Shown here piece after piece: positions 43,405 through 53,711 of a stretch of 64,000 nucleotides of DNA. Source of the DNA: Chryseobacterium sp. JM1. Its GTDB lineage: Bacteria > Bacteroidota > Bacteroidia > Flavobacteriales > Weeksellaceae. Made by a program: the position numbers and the translations under genes. The notes beneath the pieces are model-generated. The model did not search any database, was not told the DNA's origin, and saw nothing but the letters and a program-made list of their open reading frames with translations. Each line of letters opens with the position of its first letter. Position 1 is the first letter of the stretch. Location of the stretch: assembly GCF_000737715.1 (NCBI RefSeq), contig NZ_JPRN01000001.1:248001-312000 (forward strand), in the 5' to 3' direction.

Positions 43405-43962
43405 TTAAAACTTTTCGTCGGCTCCTTTTTGTGTTGAATTGTATTCAATTAATGTAGCGAAGGCTTTTTTCAATCTTTCAACTAAAGCTTGGTCAGCTGT
43501 AAAATTAAATGGAGCAGAATAGTCATCATAGTTAGGTCCACTAATCGACAAGAAATCTTTTTCGGTACCATACTCTTTTCCTTCCAATACGGTATTAACT
43601 AATTTTTTCCCAGTCACATAAAAATCTTTTGAATACTCATTATTCATTCCTTTAACTGTGTTTAAATCGATTGTTGTAAAATACCATTCGTTCATTGTAG
43701 CCTCCTTTTTATAAACAAAAATGCCATTGCTGTAAGAAACAAAGTGTCTAAAATCGCCTAATGTCCCGGCTAAATTTTCTTTCATTTTTCCACCAATCCA
43801 ATCCATGGTTTCCTGTTTGGTGGGTTTTGCGGTTTTGTTTTCAGTGGCTGCTTTGGTAGATTTTGCAGTTGTTTTCTTTTGGGCATTTACACCCATGCTT
43901 GCAACTGTTACTAGTAGTACAATTGCCAGCTTTAATTGTCTGGTCATAGTTTTAAGTTTCAT
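43405..43962 (-). CDS. Hypothetical exported protein, groEL-array cargo
   Basis: 185 residues. Signal peptide RQLKLAIVLLVTVASMGVNAQ; start could be Met6 (43947). A Lys/Thr/Ala-rich linker (28-48) precedes a domain containing MDWIGGKMKENLAGTLGDFR and YYFTTIDL-like strands, and a Lys-rich C-terminus. Unlike the other cargo it is exported. Unknown family. Confidence 0.7.
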   Translation of the reverse strand: MKLKTMTRQLKLAIVLLVTVASMGVNAQKKTTAKSTKAATENKTAKPTKQETMDWIGGKMKENLAGTLGDFRHFVSYSNGIFVYKKEATMNEWYFTTIDLNTVKGMNNEYSKDFYVTGKKLVNTVLEGKEYGTEKDFLSISGPNYDDYSAPFNFTADQALVERLKKAFATLIEYNSTQKGADEKF

Positions 43963-44154
43963 TGAATGCTTACTACTGTTGTGGGGTGTCTGTTCAGCTT
44001 ATTTCCCTGTATTCATGTTTAATATTTTTTTATAGAATTTCGTTTTTACTAAACGACTTCAATAATTTATATGGTTTGCAAATTTATAAATTGTTTTAAT
44101 TGGCCAATATACTATTTATTACTTATTGCAGAATAGTTAACCAAAATACACAAC

Positions 44155-44289
44155 AAAAAAACCGCCCTATAAAATAGAACGGTTAGTATATTAAATTGTC
44201 TCAGCGACACGCTGTTACATCATTCCCGGCATTCCACCTCCCATTGGCATAGCAGGCTCAACGCTTTTCACTTCAGTGATTACACATTC
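44155..44289 (-). pseudogene. groEL 3'-end fragment, copy 3 (shortest)
   Basis: Minus strand. 44215-44289 matches the last ~24 codons and stop of groEL with three differences. It is followed by a diverged groEL-type hairpin at 44159-44184. It is the fragment nearest the resident gene. Confidence 0.94.
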
Positions 44290-44340
44290 AACATTAAGCG
44301 GGACTATTGCAAATATCATGTTGCAAGCAGCTATTCTGTA

Positions 44341-45399
44341 CTAAAGCTGTTTCAAATCTTTCAAAGCATTTGCTGTCAAGTGAATGTTACTTGTTTTGAC
44401 TTTGGAATACGCTTCAAGCAGATTGTAAGTAGCATTGTAAATATTTCTAAATTGCTGTGTCCTCGCGTCAAAACGGTCATCTATAGAAACGTCAAGATTC
44501 TTAAATAGCCGGTCAATACGTTCTATCCACTTTTTATCTTCAGGTTCCTCCGAAAAGTAAATCTGTTCAAACTCTTTAAAGCCAATGACTTCAAATTTTC
44601 TATCAGTATCATTTGAAGCTTTCTTAATCATCATGTCACCCAATGCAGACTGCCAATCTCTAAAAATCCATGCTTCAACTCTCGACATTTCTCTAATTAC
44701 AGTTTTAACAGTTTCGTTAATAACTTCTATATCAATTTTTGGGCTGTTGATTGTTGTGCAAATTAAATGACAGACTTCTTTCGCCAAGCATTTCTTTCCT
44801 TCATCTGATAAATTAAGGGCGATTTCAACATTTTCTTTGAAGCAAAGCTCATCAATAGCTTTTTCAATGTCTACACCTAATTTATTCCTTTGCTCTGATT
44901 GAAGTTTATCAATTTTTAAATTCCAATGTTTGGCTAAATTTTCTAAAATTGATTGCTCAATATGTTCACCATCAGCCAGACTTTTTTCAAATCCGGTTAT
45001 AGCTTTTTCAAGTTGTTGATAGTCGTCGGTTGTGTCAACCTCAATGTGAGATAGCTCAATTTTAGATGCCCGTATCCAGCCAATCAGAGCGAGGATTCTG
45101 TAAACAGAGCTCACATATTTATAATTGTTATAAAAATTTTTAGGTGTAACGTCAAGCAAAAAGTAGCCACGAAAAAATATTTCTTTAATTCTGTAAAGCA
45201 ATGCCACTGAAGACATCATCAATGGATTAGCATACTTTCTGAAAGTTTGTCTCCGTTTGGCTTTAGAGCTCCTTTTTTCTGTCAGGATTGGAAACCAAAA
45301 GTCTTTCGTCAAAATTGTCAAAATGGAAATGCCTGCTCCAATAATAGCAGCGATTATTGCTCCAATAGCAGCATCTGGTATTTTTAGAAGTGTCCACAT
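44341..45399 (-). CDS. Hypothetical membrane-anchored protein, groEL-array cargo
   Basis: 352 residues from the ATG at 45399 (MWTLLKIPDAAIG). A GTG at 45420 lies within the promoter and is rejected. One N-terminal membrane segment (GAIIAAIIGAGISILTIL), then ~300 cytoplasmic, mostly helical and charged residues (KRSSKAKRRQTFRKYANPLM, EAWIFRDWQSALGDMMIKK). No recognised domain. It is the cargo next to groEL, with its promoter in the groEL downstream region. Confidence 0.75.
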   Translation of the reverse strand: MWTLLKIPDAAIGAIIAAIIGAGISILTILTKDFWFPILTEKRSSKAKRRQTFRKYANPLMMSSVALLYRIKEIFFRGYFLLDVTPKNFYNNYKYVSSVYRILALIGWIRASKIELSHIEVDTTDDYQQLEKAITGFEKSLADGEHIEQSILENLAKHWNLKIDKLQSEQRNKLGVDIEKAIDELCFKENVEIALNLSDEGKKCLAKEVCHLICTTINSPKIDIEVINETVKTVIREMSRVEAWIFRDWQSALGDMMIKKASNDTDRKFEVIGFKEFEQIYFSEEPEDKKWIERIDRLFKNLDVSIDDRFDARTQQFRNIYNATYNLLEAYSKVKTSNIHLTANALKDLKQL

Positions 45400-45417
45400 A
45401 TAGTTGCTTATAACATC

Positions 45418-45425
45418 CACATTTA
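45418..45425 (-). promoter_or_regulatory. -7 promoter element of the 45399 gene
   Basis: Minus strand TAAATGTG, one mismatch to TAnnTTTG, about 19 bases before the chosen ATG. The context is shared with the DUF3883 gene promoter. Confidence 0.45.
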
Positions 45426-45545
45426 CGCATTAAGTGAATATACATATATACAGTTGCGCTAATGTTGTTTTGGTTTTAGCTGTCTATTTATTAATTATTA
45501 AATTTAAAATATAAATATACTGTTTCCTTACGGAAAACCATAAAA

Positions 45546-45582
45546 CAAAAAAACCGCCCTGCAAAAGCAGAGCGGTTTTTTA
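45546..45582 (-). terminator. groEL terminator (parent of the repeated hairpins)
   Basis: AACCGCCCTGC-AAAA-GCAGAGCGGTT hairpin with A-runs on its left (U-run in the minus transcript). Related hairpins follow groEL fragments 2 and 3, and half of one follows fragment 1. Confidence 0.88.
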
Positions 45583-45605
45583 TATATTGTTGTAAGCTTA
45601 CGCTA

Positions 45606-47276
<1,671 letters not shown>

Positions 47277-47333
47277 TTATTTTTAAATAATTTGATTAAA
47301 CGTTGCTAAAATACGTTGTACTTTTTACAAATC

Positions 47334-47612
47334 TTACCCGATTACTCCAAGTAAATCTCCTTCCTTAACGATTAAGAAATCTTTCCCGTCTAATTTTAAT
47401 TCAGAACCTGAATATTTTCCATAAAGAACTTTGTCACCTACCTGAACAGTTGTAGGCTCATCTTTTTTACCTGGACCTACTGCTACTACAGTACCTTCCT
47501 GCGGCTTTTCCTTCGCAGTGTCCGGAATAATAATACCTGAAGCTGTTTTAGTTTCTGCAGCGATAGGCTCGATAAGAACTCTGTCTGCTAATGGTTTAAA
47601 GTTTACTGACAT
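47334..47612 (-). CDS. groES: Co-chaperonin GroES (10 kDa)
   Basis: 92 residues. [20 protein letters not shown] with the mobile loop, then [19 protein letters not shown] and GDLLGVIG. It caps the GroEL ring. First gene of the groESL operon. Confidence 0.98.
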   Translation of the reverse strand: MSVNFKPLADRVLIEPIAAETKTASGIIIPDTAKEKPQEGTVVAVGPGKKDEPTTVQVGDKVLYGKYSGSELKLDGKDFLIVKEGDLLGVIG

Positions 47613-47653
47613 AATATATTTTATTTTTTAATTAATTCTCCGTTATAATTCTC

Positions 47654-47691
47654 TAAATGTATGCCATGAGGTCCCTGTGGATGAAATGGCA
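47654..47691 (-). promoter_or_regulatory. groESL upstream region with inverted TGCCAT/ATGGCA
   Basis: Minus strand: CTGCCATTTCATCCACAGGG... then ATGGCATACATTTA. TGCCAT and ATGGCA are inverted copies, and TACATTTA resembles the -7 element. A second TCTGCCAAATTTTCACAC lies just upstream as a direct repeat. No CIRCE element was found. Confidence 0.4.
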
Positions 47692-47737
47692 GAGTTTTAA
47701 TTTCAAGTGTGAAAATTTGGCAGAAAAATGAAAAAGT

Positions 47738-47760
47738 AAAGCCGGAAACTTCCGGCTTTT
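47738..47760 (-). terminator. Hairpin terminator of the GG-leader peptide gene
   Basis: AAAGCCGGA / TCCGGCTTT, 9-bp stem with a 5-base loop; T-rich tail in the minus transcript. Confidence 0.75.
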
Positions 47761-47786
47761 GTATTTAACTCTAATAATTCGTTGAA

Positions 47787-47921
47787 TTAAGGGCAGTGCT
47801 GTCCAGGCCCGATCCATAAAGTACATTTTCCCTGATCGTCGCGCTCGCAACAAACAAGTCTCGCCGCACCACCCATAATGGATTTTTGCGCGTCTCTGCT
47901 TAATGATTTAGCATTTTTCAT
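47787..47921 (-). CDS. GG-leader 'bacteriocin-like' peptide (44 aa)
   Basis: ATG at 47921 to TAA at 47787 encodes a 44-residue peptide with a leader MKNAKSLSRDAQKSIMGG and a cysteine-bearing core (AARLVCCERDD, KCTLW, GQHCP; four Cys). This leader type with a Gly-Gly cleavage site is widespread in Chryseobacterium-like genomes as 'bacteriocin-like protein'. Export would need a C39-peptidase ABC transporter, none of which is encoded here. Overlapping frames are shadows. Confidence 0.8.
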   Translation of the reverse strand: MKNAKSLSRDAQKSIMGGAARLVCCERDDQGKCTLWIGPGQHCP

Positions 47922-48149
47922 AGATTAATATTTAATTTGTTTTACATTCCTGAACATTTAATGTCAATCAGGATTTTTGACGATTTGGTGTGGTAAGTGT
48001 ACCTCAAAGATAGAAAAAATATCATTACATAATACACCGTGTGTAGATTTATTATTGATGTTTGTGTGATGATAATCAATTGTTTAATGATTGCTTTGTA
48101 GTAGGGGAGTGCGGAGATTTTGTAATTAGGATTACCCTTTAAAAAAGAA

Positions 48150-48174
48150 AAAGTTTACTATAACAGTAAACTTT
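48150..48174 (-). terminator. Hairpin terminator
   Basis: AAAGTTTACT / AGTAAACTTT, perfect 10-bp stem with a 5-base loop and A-run, just downstream of the 48183-48902 gene. Confidence 0.75.
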
Positions 48175-48182
48175 AAAGATTT

Positions 48183-48902
48183 TTATTTGATGGTTTCCAG
48201 TGTCATTTTTCTTCCGCCGAGGTCCATATCCTGTTTCAGTATTTTTCGGGTTTCGGGATCAATATAATAGGTGACAAATGTTGTTTTATCTCTGATATCA
48301 TCCGTTGTTTTTACGGCCCAGACTTTTTTCCCGTCGTAATCGGTTTTCTTCACTTCCAGGATATAGGCTTTTATAAGTCCCTGTTTAGCATCCGGATTAT
48401 AATCGAAAATGGAAAGATCGGCGGTATAATTTTCTTTAAGCGGAGAAAACCGGATCATCATAGGATAACTGCTGCTGTCGAAATAATTCGCTGCCGGAAT
48501 GTCTATACTGTGTTTTTCCTGAGATTTTTTGTTGAGATAATAACCGGTTACTTTTGTCTTACCTGATTTGAGAACCATATCCCGCATCATATTGAAAGAA
48601 GAATGATAAAGGGGTTCAAAACTGGCTGTTTTTACAATGGTAGAATCCGTCCACTTGGCATCAGGAGCCTGCTTCAACTTTACGGTGGTTCTGATGAGAA
48701 GATCCGTTTTGTTTAATTTTTTAAGCTCGGTAATGATGCTTCCTATTTCTGTTTTTGCGCCTGCATTGTCGGCATACCAGACCGCTTCCGAGGTTTCATC
48801 TTTGATCAGTTTAACATCAATACTGCTGTTGGCTGGAGTGAGCAGTTTCTGTGAAAATAAATGAACGCTGCTTACTAATAAAAGGATAAGAAATGTTCTC
48901 AT
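48183..48902 (-). CDS. Hypothetical exported protein
   Basis: 239 residues. Signal peptide MRTFLILLLVSSVHLFSQ. The mature part is beta-rich (TDLLIRTTVKLK, DLSIFDYNPDAKQGLIKAYI) and ends with a Thr/Lys strand. It resembles exported Bacteroidota proteins with an LolA/LppX-like beta layout; the family is not certain. Confidence 0.7.
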   Translation of the reverse strand: MRTFLILLLVSSVHLFSQKLLTPANSSIDVKLIKDETSEAVWYADNAGAKTEIGSIITELKKLNKTDLLIRTTVKLKQAPDAKWTDSTIVKTASFEPLYHSSFNMMRDMVLKSGKTKVTGYYLNKKSQEKHSIDIPAANYFDSSSYPMMIRFSPLKENYTADLSIFDYNPDAKQGLIKAYILEVKKTDYDGKKVWAVKTTDDIRDKTTFVTYYIDPETRKILKQDMDLGGRKMTLETIK

Positions 48903-49005
48903 GATTTTTTTTAGTAATAAGTGTTTCTCATTTTCAAAAAGTTACAACCCTGATTATAAGTAATGAGTAATGAGTAATGCGGGAATTTACTTCTTATCCT
49001 TAACC

Positions 49006-50235
49006 TTATTCTAATCTGAAATCTGAGTTTTTATTCTTTTGATTCTGGTTAATCTTCGAAATCACCGCCCCGGAAATCGCAATACTGATAAAATTGGTCA
49101 CAGATCTCGCTTCGTTCATAAAACGGTCTACGCTGTAAAGAAGGGCAATATCTGTTAATGGAATTTTTCCAAATCTGTTCAACGTAAAAATTAAAGCTAA
49201 AAATCCTGAGCCGGGAACTCCCGATGCCGTTTTCGAAGTCACGGAGATAATAACGAAAAGCCATAGATAATCACTGACGGTTAATGAAATGTTATAAAAC
49301 TGAATGAGAAAGCAACATGTCACAGAAATGTAAATACACGCCCCGGAAAGATTAAAATTATAACCCAAAGGAATCACAAACCTTAAAATTTTTCTGCTGT
49401 ATCCTTCGGACTCCATTTTTTCAAAGATCAGCGGGAAGGCCGTTTTGGAGGAAGATGTGGTGATTACGAGGATAATTTCTTCCTTTAAATTCAGTAAAAA
49501 TTTCCACAACTGTATTTTGAACAGGTACGCGACAATTCCCAGAATTCCAAAGATAAAGACGATATCAGCCAGATAAACCGTTGCCACGACTTTACTGAGC
49601 GGCAAAAGAGTATTGATGCCATATACTGAAACCCCATAGGCGATATTGCAGAAAATAATGACAGGAAGGATAATGTAGAGGTATTTAATGACGGTATAAA
49701 AAAGCTTAAGACCCTTGTCCAGGATGTTCAGGAATTTTTCTCTTGCTCCGGAAAGGTTCATGAAAATTCCCGCTACGATGGAAACAATCAGAAAAATTCC
49801 GTGCCTGTTGAGATACAGGTTTCCGGATAAAGTACTGTCGTTGATCTCAAATGTTTTAGGAAGAGACCTGCTGATCTTTGCGGTATCAATTCCCGTATCA
49901 GCACCCGGTTTTACAGCAAATCCAAATATGAATCCTAAGATTATAGCGACCGAACTGATAATCAGAAAATAGAGAATCGTCTTCCAAACGATGCTGCTCG
50001 CATTTCTGATTCCCGACAGCTGGCAGATTCCATACATGATCGCCATAAAGATAATCGGTAGGATCAGCATTTCCAGAACCATAAAGAAATACCGGCTCAC
50101 AATACCCAGCTGAATGCTTGCCTCAGGCGCATAATGTCCCGTAAGCACTCCACCGAGAATGGCGGCAAATACATATAAGGTGAGATTTTTTAAGTATCTT
50201 CCTGTGAATGTTTTTTGGGTTTCAAAAAGGTTCAT
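49006..50235 (-). CDS. Dicarboxylate/amino-acid:cation symporter (DAACS)
   Basis: 409 residues, multi-spanning with two re-entrant signatures: TTSSSKTAFP and PLGYNFNLSGACIYI, plus SKTASGVPGSGF and DRFMNEARSVTN. These match the GltP/DctA family (Na+ or H+ coupled uptake of dicarboxylates or acidic amino acids). The exact substrate is open. It lies near a citrate-type transporter and a sensor pair. Confidence 0.94.
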   Translation of the reverse strand: MNLFETQKTFTGRYLKNLTLYVFAAILGGVLTGHYAPEASIQLGIVSRYFFMVLEMLILPIIFMAIMYGICQLSGIRNASSIVWKTILYFLIISSVAIILGFIFGFAVKPGADTGIDTAKISRSLPKTFEINDSTLSGNLYLNRHGIFLIVSIVAGIFMNLSGAREKFLNILDKGLKLFYTVIKYLYIILPVIIFCNIAYGVSVYGINTLLPLSKVVATVYLADIVFIFGILGIVAYLFKIQLWKFLLNLKEEIILVITTSSSKTAFPLIFEKMESEGYSRKILRFVIPLGYNFNLSGACIYISVTCCFLIQFYNISLTVSDYLWLFVIISVTSKTASGVPGSGFLALIFTLNRFGKIPLTDIALLYSVDRFMNEARSVTNFISIAISGAVISKINQNQKNKNSDFRLE

Positions 50236-50304
50236 CTGAATAAATATACTGTCCGTACAAAGATCTGTTGTTTTTTTTACATCTGAAAAATAATAATTGA
50301 GTAA

Positions 50305-50445
50305 GGATGATGGAAGAGGGAAGATGGAGTTTCTTGAAGAGAAAATAATAGCTTCCAGCCGGTTTCTATTAATCTTTAAAGCCTCCCATTAATTTTAAAA
50401 CTGCGTCCAATATCAACTTCCATCCTCCCTCTTCCAGCTTCCAAT
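50305..50445. repeat. Imperfect inverted repeat between transporter genes
   Basis: GATGGAAGAGGGAAGATGGAG (from about 50308) is inverted and imperfectly repeated as CTTCCATCCTCCCTCTTCCAGCTTCCA (about 50418-50445). The arms enclose an AT-rich centre. Probably a dispersed non-coding element. Confidence 0.5.
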
Positions 50446-50452
50446 CTTTAGA

Positions 50453-51739
50453 TTAAATCACTCCAAGAATCAATGCAGCGATCAACATGACAATTGAAGA
50501 TCCCAATGCCCATTTCAGTGTATATTTCAAATGGTCTGAAAATTCTACACCAGCCAGCGATACCAATAAATAAGTAGACGGAACCAGCGGGCTCAAAAGA
50601 TGGGAACCCTGTCCGATAAGGCTCGCTCTTCCAAGAATTTCCGGAGAAATACCCAGCTGATGCCCCGTAGCGACAATAATTGGGAGTATTCCAAAATAAT
50701 AAGCATCATTCGAAAGGAAAAAAGTCAGCGGAATACTGAAAGCCGCTGTTACAATGTTCAGATAACCGCCCCAGCTTTTCGGAACGATTTCAATCATACT
50801 GTTTCCCATCGCCTGCATGATGCCGGAACCATTCAGAATTCCGGTAAAGATTCCTGCTCCGAAGATCATTCCCGCTACAGATAAGGCATTGCCCGCATGC
50901 TTTGAAATAATTTTCTGCTGGTCTTTTAATTTAGGATAATTAATAATGGAAGCGATACAGAAAGCAATCATAAAAGCAATTCCCAGCGGAACAAGGTCCA
51001 GAATCATGACCACCAAAAGAGTAATGGTAAGTGCCAGATTGATCAGGATCAACTTAGGACGTCTAAGTTTAAGATCTACTTCACCGATGATATCATTCGT
51101 GTTATAATTGGTGAATTTTCCATGTTTTGCAATTCTTATTTTTTCTCTTCTTCCTAAAATATAGGCAACGAATATCACCCACAGAATGCCAATGGCCATA
51201 ATCGGGATCATAGGAACAAAAATTTCTGTGTGTCCCAGTTTCAGGGAACTCATAACTCTTGCTGTGGGACCACCCCAAGGAAGAATATTCATGATTTGTC
51301 CTGCCAGCATAATGATGCAGGTAAGAATCAACGGGTTCATACCCTGTTTTTTATAAAGCGGAAGCATTGCAGCTACGACAATTAAATAAGTGGAAGAACC
51401 GTCACCGTCCAGAGAAACCAGGGCAGTAAGAACGGCTGTTCCTATTGTTGTTTTAACGGGATTGTCCCCAACTGTTTTTAAAATGATATTGACCAAAGGC
51501 TCAAAAAGTCCCGTATCAATCATTAAACTGAAATACAGGATGGCGAAGATCAGCATAACGCCGGTAAGGGCTATTTCTTTAACCCCGTTTTTCATCATTT
51601 CTCCCAGTTCAGGACCAAACCCTGCAAAGAGAGCTACGGTTACAGGGACGATGACCAATGCCGTAAGCGGAGTCATTTTTTTGTTCATGATCAGAACCAT
51701 GAAGATCAGAATCATGACGAATCCAAGGAATGTAAGCAT
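50453..51739 (-). CDS. CitMHS-family transporter (citrate-type)
   Basis: 428 residues with about 12 hydrophobic segments. Characteristic loops LDGDGSSTYLIVVAAMLPLY, LPWGGPTARV and FFLSNDAYYFGILPI match CitMHS carriers, which import citrate complexed with divalent metal. It is 18 bases downstream of a DUF2490 barrel gene, forming a two-gene operon divergent from a LytS/LytT pair. Confidence 0.92.
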   Translation of the reverse strand: MLTFLGFVMILIFMVLIMNKKMTPLTALVIVPVTVALFAGFGPELGEMMKNGVKEIALTGVMLIFAILYFSLMIDTGLFEPLVNIILKTVGDNPVKTTIGTAVLTALVSLDGDGSSTYLIVVAAMLPLYKKQGMNPLILTCIIMLAGQIMNILPWGGPTARVMSSLKLGHTEIFVPMIPIMAIGILWVIFVAYILGRREKIRIAKHGKFTNYNTNDIIGEVDLKLRRPKLILINLALTITLLVVMILDLVPLGIAFMIAFCIASIINYPKLKDQQKIISKHAGNALSVAGMIFGAGIFTGILNGSGIMQAMGNSMIEIVPKSWGGYLNIVTAAFSIPLTFFLSNDAYYFGILPIIVATGHQLGISPEILGRASLIGQGSHLLSPLVPSTYLLVSLAGVEFSDHLKYTLKWALGSSIVMLIAALILGVI

Positions 51740-51757
51740 AGATGATTTGATTTATAG

Positions 51758-52453
51758 TTATTTATTTTTGTTTTTCTTTCTCCAGTCGAAACTGTTTCTG
51801 TAGCCGATGTAGCCATAATTACTCGTAGATCCGGTCTCCAGCTGATTGATGAAAGCAACTTCAATGGCTGAGTTTTTCCCGACTTTAATTCCAAGTCCGG
51901 CCGTTAAACGGTTGCTGTCAAATGGGTCTTCCTTCACCACATTCATCCTCAATTCATTTTTCAGAATGCCGTACAGTTTTTCTTTTTCTCCCTTTCTGTT
52001 AAAAGGAATTCTCAGGGAAATCAGATAACGGAGCCTGACGATGAATTCATCCGGGTTGCTGATGAAACGCTCCTCCACACGGAAACGATGTGAGACGGAA
52101 GTTCTTCCGATATTGCCTCCCAATGTCACCTGCTGGAAAGGTCTTTTTTCATAGCGCTGTTTCTTTGAATTGTCAGTTTTATAGGAATCCAAAACCAAAA
52201 ACATGAATCCGGCAGCGGGTTTCACTTCATTGGCCACTTCATAATCTACATAGGCAGAAACGAGGAAAAGTCTGGTATCATACGCGAGGTCAAAAGAACG
52301 GTACTGTGAAAGGGCAGTCAGTGTACTTTTGTCGGTGAGTCTTGCGGACATCAGATACTGGAACCACATATTGTAGTTGTCGCGGCTTTGCGCGTTGGCG
52401 AGCCGGATCATTCCCAGCAGCAAAACGATGATTAATCTGAATTTAATTTTCAT
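51758..52453 (-). CDS. DUF2490 outer-membrane protein
   Basis: 231 residues. Signal peptide KIKFRLIIVLLLGMIRLANAQ. Barrel-like strands with the DUF2490 pattern (MWFQYLMSARLTDKSTLTAL, RFRVEERFI, LKNELRMNVV, LTAGLGIKVGKN). Predicted outer-membrane barrel, first in a two-gene operon with the citrate-type transporter; probably the entry pore. Confidence 0.85.
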   Translation of the reverse strand: MKIKFRLIIVLLLGMIRLANAQSRDNYNMWFQYLMSARLTDKSTLTALSQYRSFDLAYDTRLFLVSAYVDYEVANEVKPAAGFMFLVLDSYKTDNSKKQRYEKRPFQQVTLGGNIGRTSVSHRFRVEERFISNPDEFIVRLRYLISLRIPFNRKGEKEKLYGILKNELRMNVVKEDPFDSNRLTAGLGIKVGKNSAIEVAFINQLETGSTSNYGYIGYRNSFDWRKKNKNK

Positions 52454-52571
52454 GTAATATTGAGTTAATATCCTGATGTCTCAAATATATTTATAAGAAC
52501 CAGCCGCAGATTTATTTTTCAATCAATGACAGTTTTTATCAGTGAACTGCACGATGGGGTAAAAAAGATGG

Positions 52572-52579
52572 TATATTTG
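52572..52579 (+). promoter_or_regulatory. -7 promoter element of the LytS/LytT operon
   Basis: TATATTTG is an exact TAnnTTTG match 26 bases ahead of the LytS ATG. No clear -33 TTG was seen at the usual distance. Confidence 0.5.
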
Positions 52580-52604
52580 AAAGATTGAAATTTGGATTTT
52601 TTAA

Positions 52605-53711
52605 ATGTTTTTAATTATAAATATTGTATTTATATTATTGGTTTTCAGGATTTTGTTTAATGCAAAAGTTTTGAAAAGGCTGATGGAATATCATTGGGGA
52701 TTTTTGTTGAAGTTTCAGCATGTTTTTTTCCTTTTGATCTTCGTGGTCATCACTTTTTTTACTGAAAACTACTTTTTAGACGTTCCGGAACTTATCTGGA
52801 GTGTTTTGTCGGTCATTATTTTTAATGTCGGAATTTACAGTCTGGTCTATTTTTATCTGGTCCCGGAATTCTATCTTTCCAATAAATATCCCGAGTTCAT
52901 TCTTTATGCGCTGATCAGTTTTCTGGTCTCGAGCCTTTTCCGGATTTTATTGCAGCCGGCAGTTTTTCATATGAATTTTAATGAAACCCTTTCCAATACC
53001 AAATTCCTCTACAACGTATATACAGCGCAGGGAATTGTCATATTGGTGGCTTCATTCTTAGGCATTACAAAGGATAAATTTCTTATCGAACAGGATTTCA
53101 AAGATCTGGGAGAAGAAAAAGACCAGCTCTACCTAGACTTGCTTAAATCTAAAATGAATCCCCATTTTCTGCTGAATACGCTTAATAATATTTACTCCAA
53201 AAGTTTTCAGCCTTCTGAAAATACGTCAGAATCTATATTGCAGCTCAGTAAACTGCTTCAGTATGTGATTTACGACACCAGCAAGGAAAAGATTTCTATG
53301 GCGCAGGAATTTTCATCCATTAAATCTCTGGCAGGCTTGTATCAGTTAAAGTACAATAAAGAGCTCAATATCCGTTTTAGTATTGAAGATGAAGAAACTC
53401 TTGAATTAATTGATATTCCGCCTTCTGTTTGTCTTACCTTATTTGAAAATGCGTTGAAGCATTCTGCGGTGGGAATAGAGGCGGAAACTTATATCAATGT
53501 CAGCTATAAAATACAGGATCAGGAACTTTTGTTTGAGATTGAAAATTCTGTATCAAAGAAAAAAAATCTTGTCGGAAATATGAATGACAGCGGCTTAGGA
53601 AATGAAGCGGTCATCAATATTCTGGAAAAAAACTATGCGGGAAAATATACTTTTATATCCGAGCCCGCAGACCATAACAACTATCAGACTATTTTAAAAA
53701 TTAAACTGTAA
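52605..53711 (+). CDS. LytS-type sensor histidine kinase
   Basis: 368 residues. Five or so membrane segments in the first 155 residues, then the phospho-acceptor block KSKMNPHFLLNTLNN (His187) and an ATPase domain (LTLFENALKHSAV). The stop overlaps the regulator ATG by one base (TAATG). It is divergent from the DUF2490/CitMHS operon, which it is likely to control. Confidence 0.93.
   Translation: MFLIINIVFILLVFRILFNAKVLKRLMEYHWGFLLKFQHVFFLLIFVVITFFTENYFLDVPELIWSVLSVIIFNVGIYSLVYFYLVPEFYLSNKYPEFILYALISFLVSSLFRILLQPAVFHMNFNETLSNTKFLYNVYTAQGIVILVASFLGITKDKFLIEQDFKDLGEEKDQLYLDLLKSKMNPHFLLNTLNNIYSKSFQPSENTSESILQLSKLLQYVIYDTSKEKISMAQEFSSIKSLAGLYQLKYNKELNIRFSIEDEETLELIDIPPSVCLTLFENALKHSAVGIEAETYINVSYKIQDQELLFEIENSVSKKKNLVGNMNDSGLGNEAVINILEKNYAGKYTFISEPADHNNYQTILKIKL

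Noticed and set aside
42006-44289. Additional chaperonin genes
   Set aside because: The groEL-like blocks are short 3' fragments, one frameshifted, with no start or ATP-binding part.
45400-45420. GTG start for the 44341 gene
   Set aside because: It coincides with the -7 promoter element; the ATG at 45399 lies downstream.
47613-47737. CIRCE (HrcA site) before groES
   Set aside because: No TTAGCACTC-N9-GAGTGCTAA or close variant was found.
47653-47853. 66-codon minus frame over the GG-leader peptide
   Set aside because: It crosses the hairpin terminator and the groES upstream region; the 44-residue frame has the recognisable leader.
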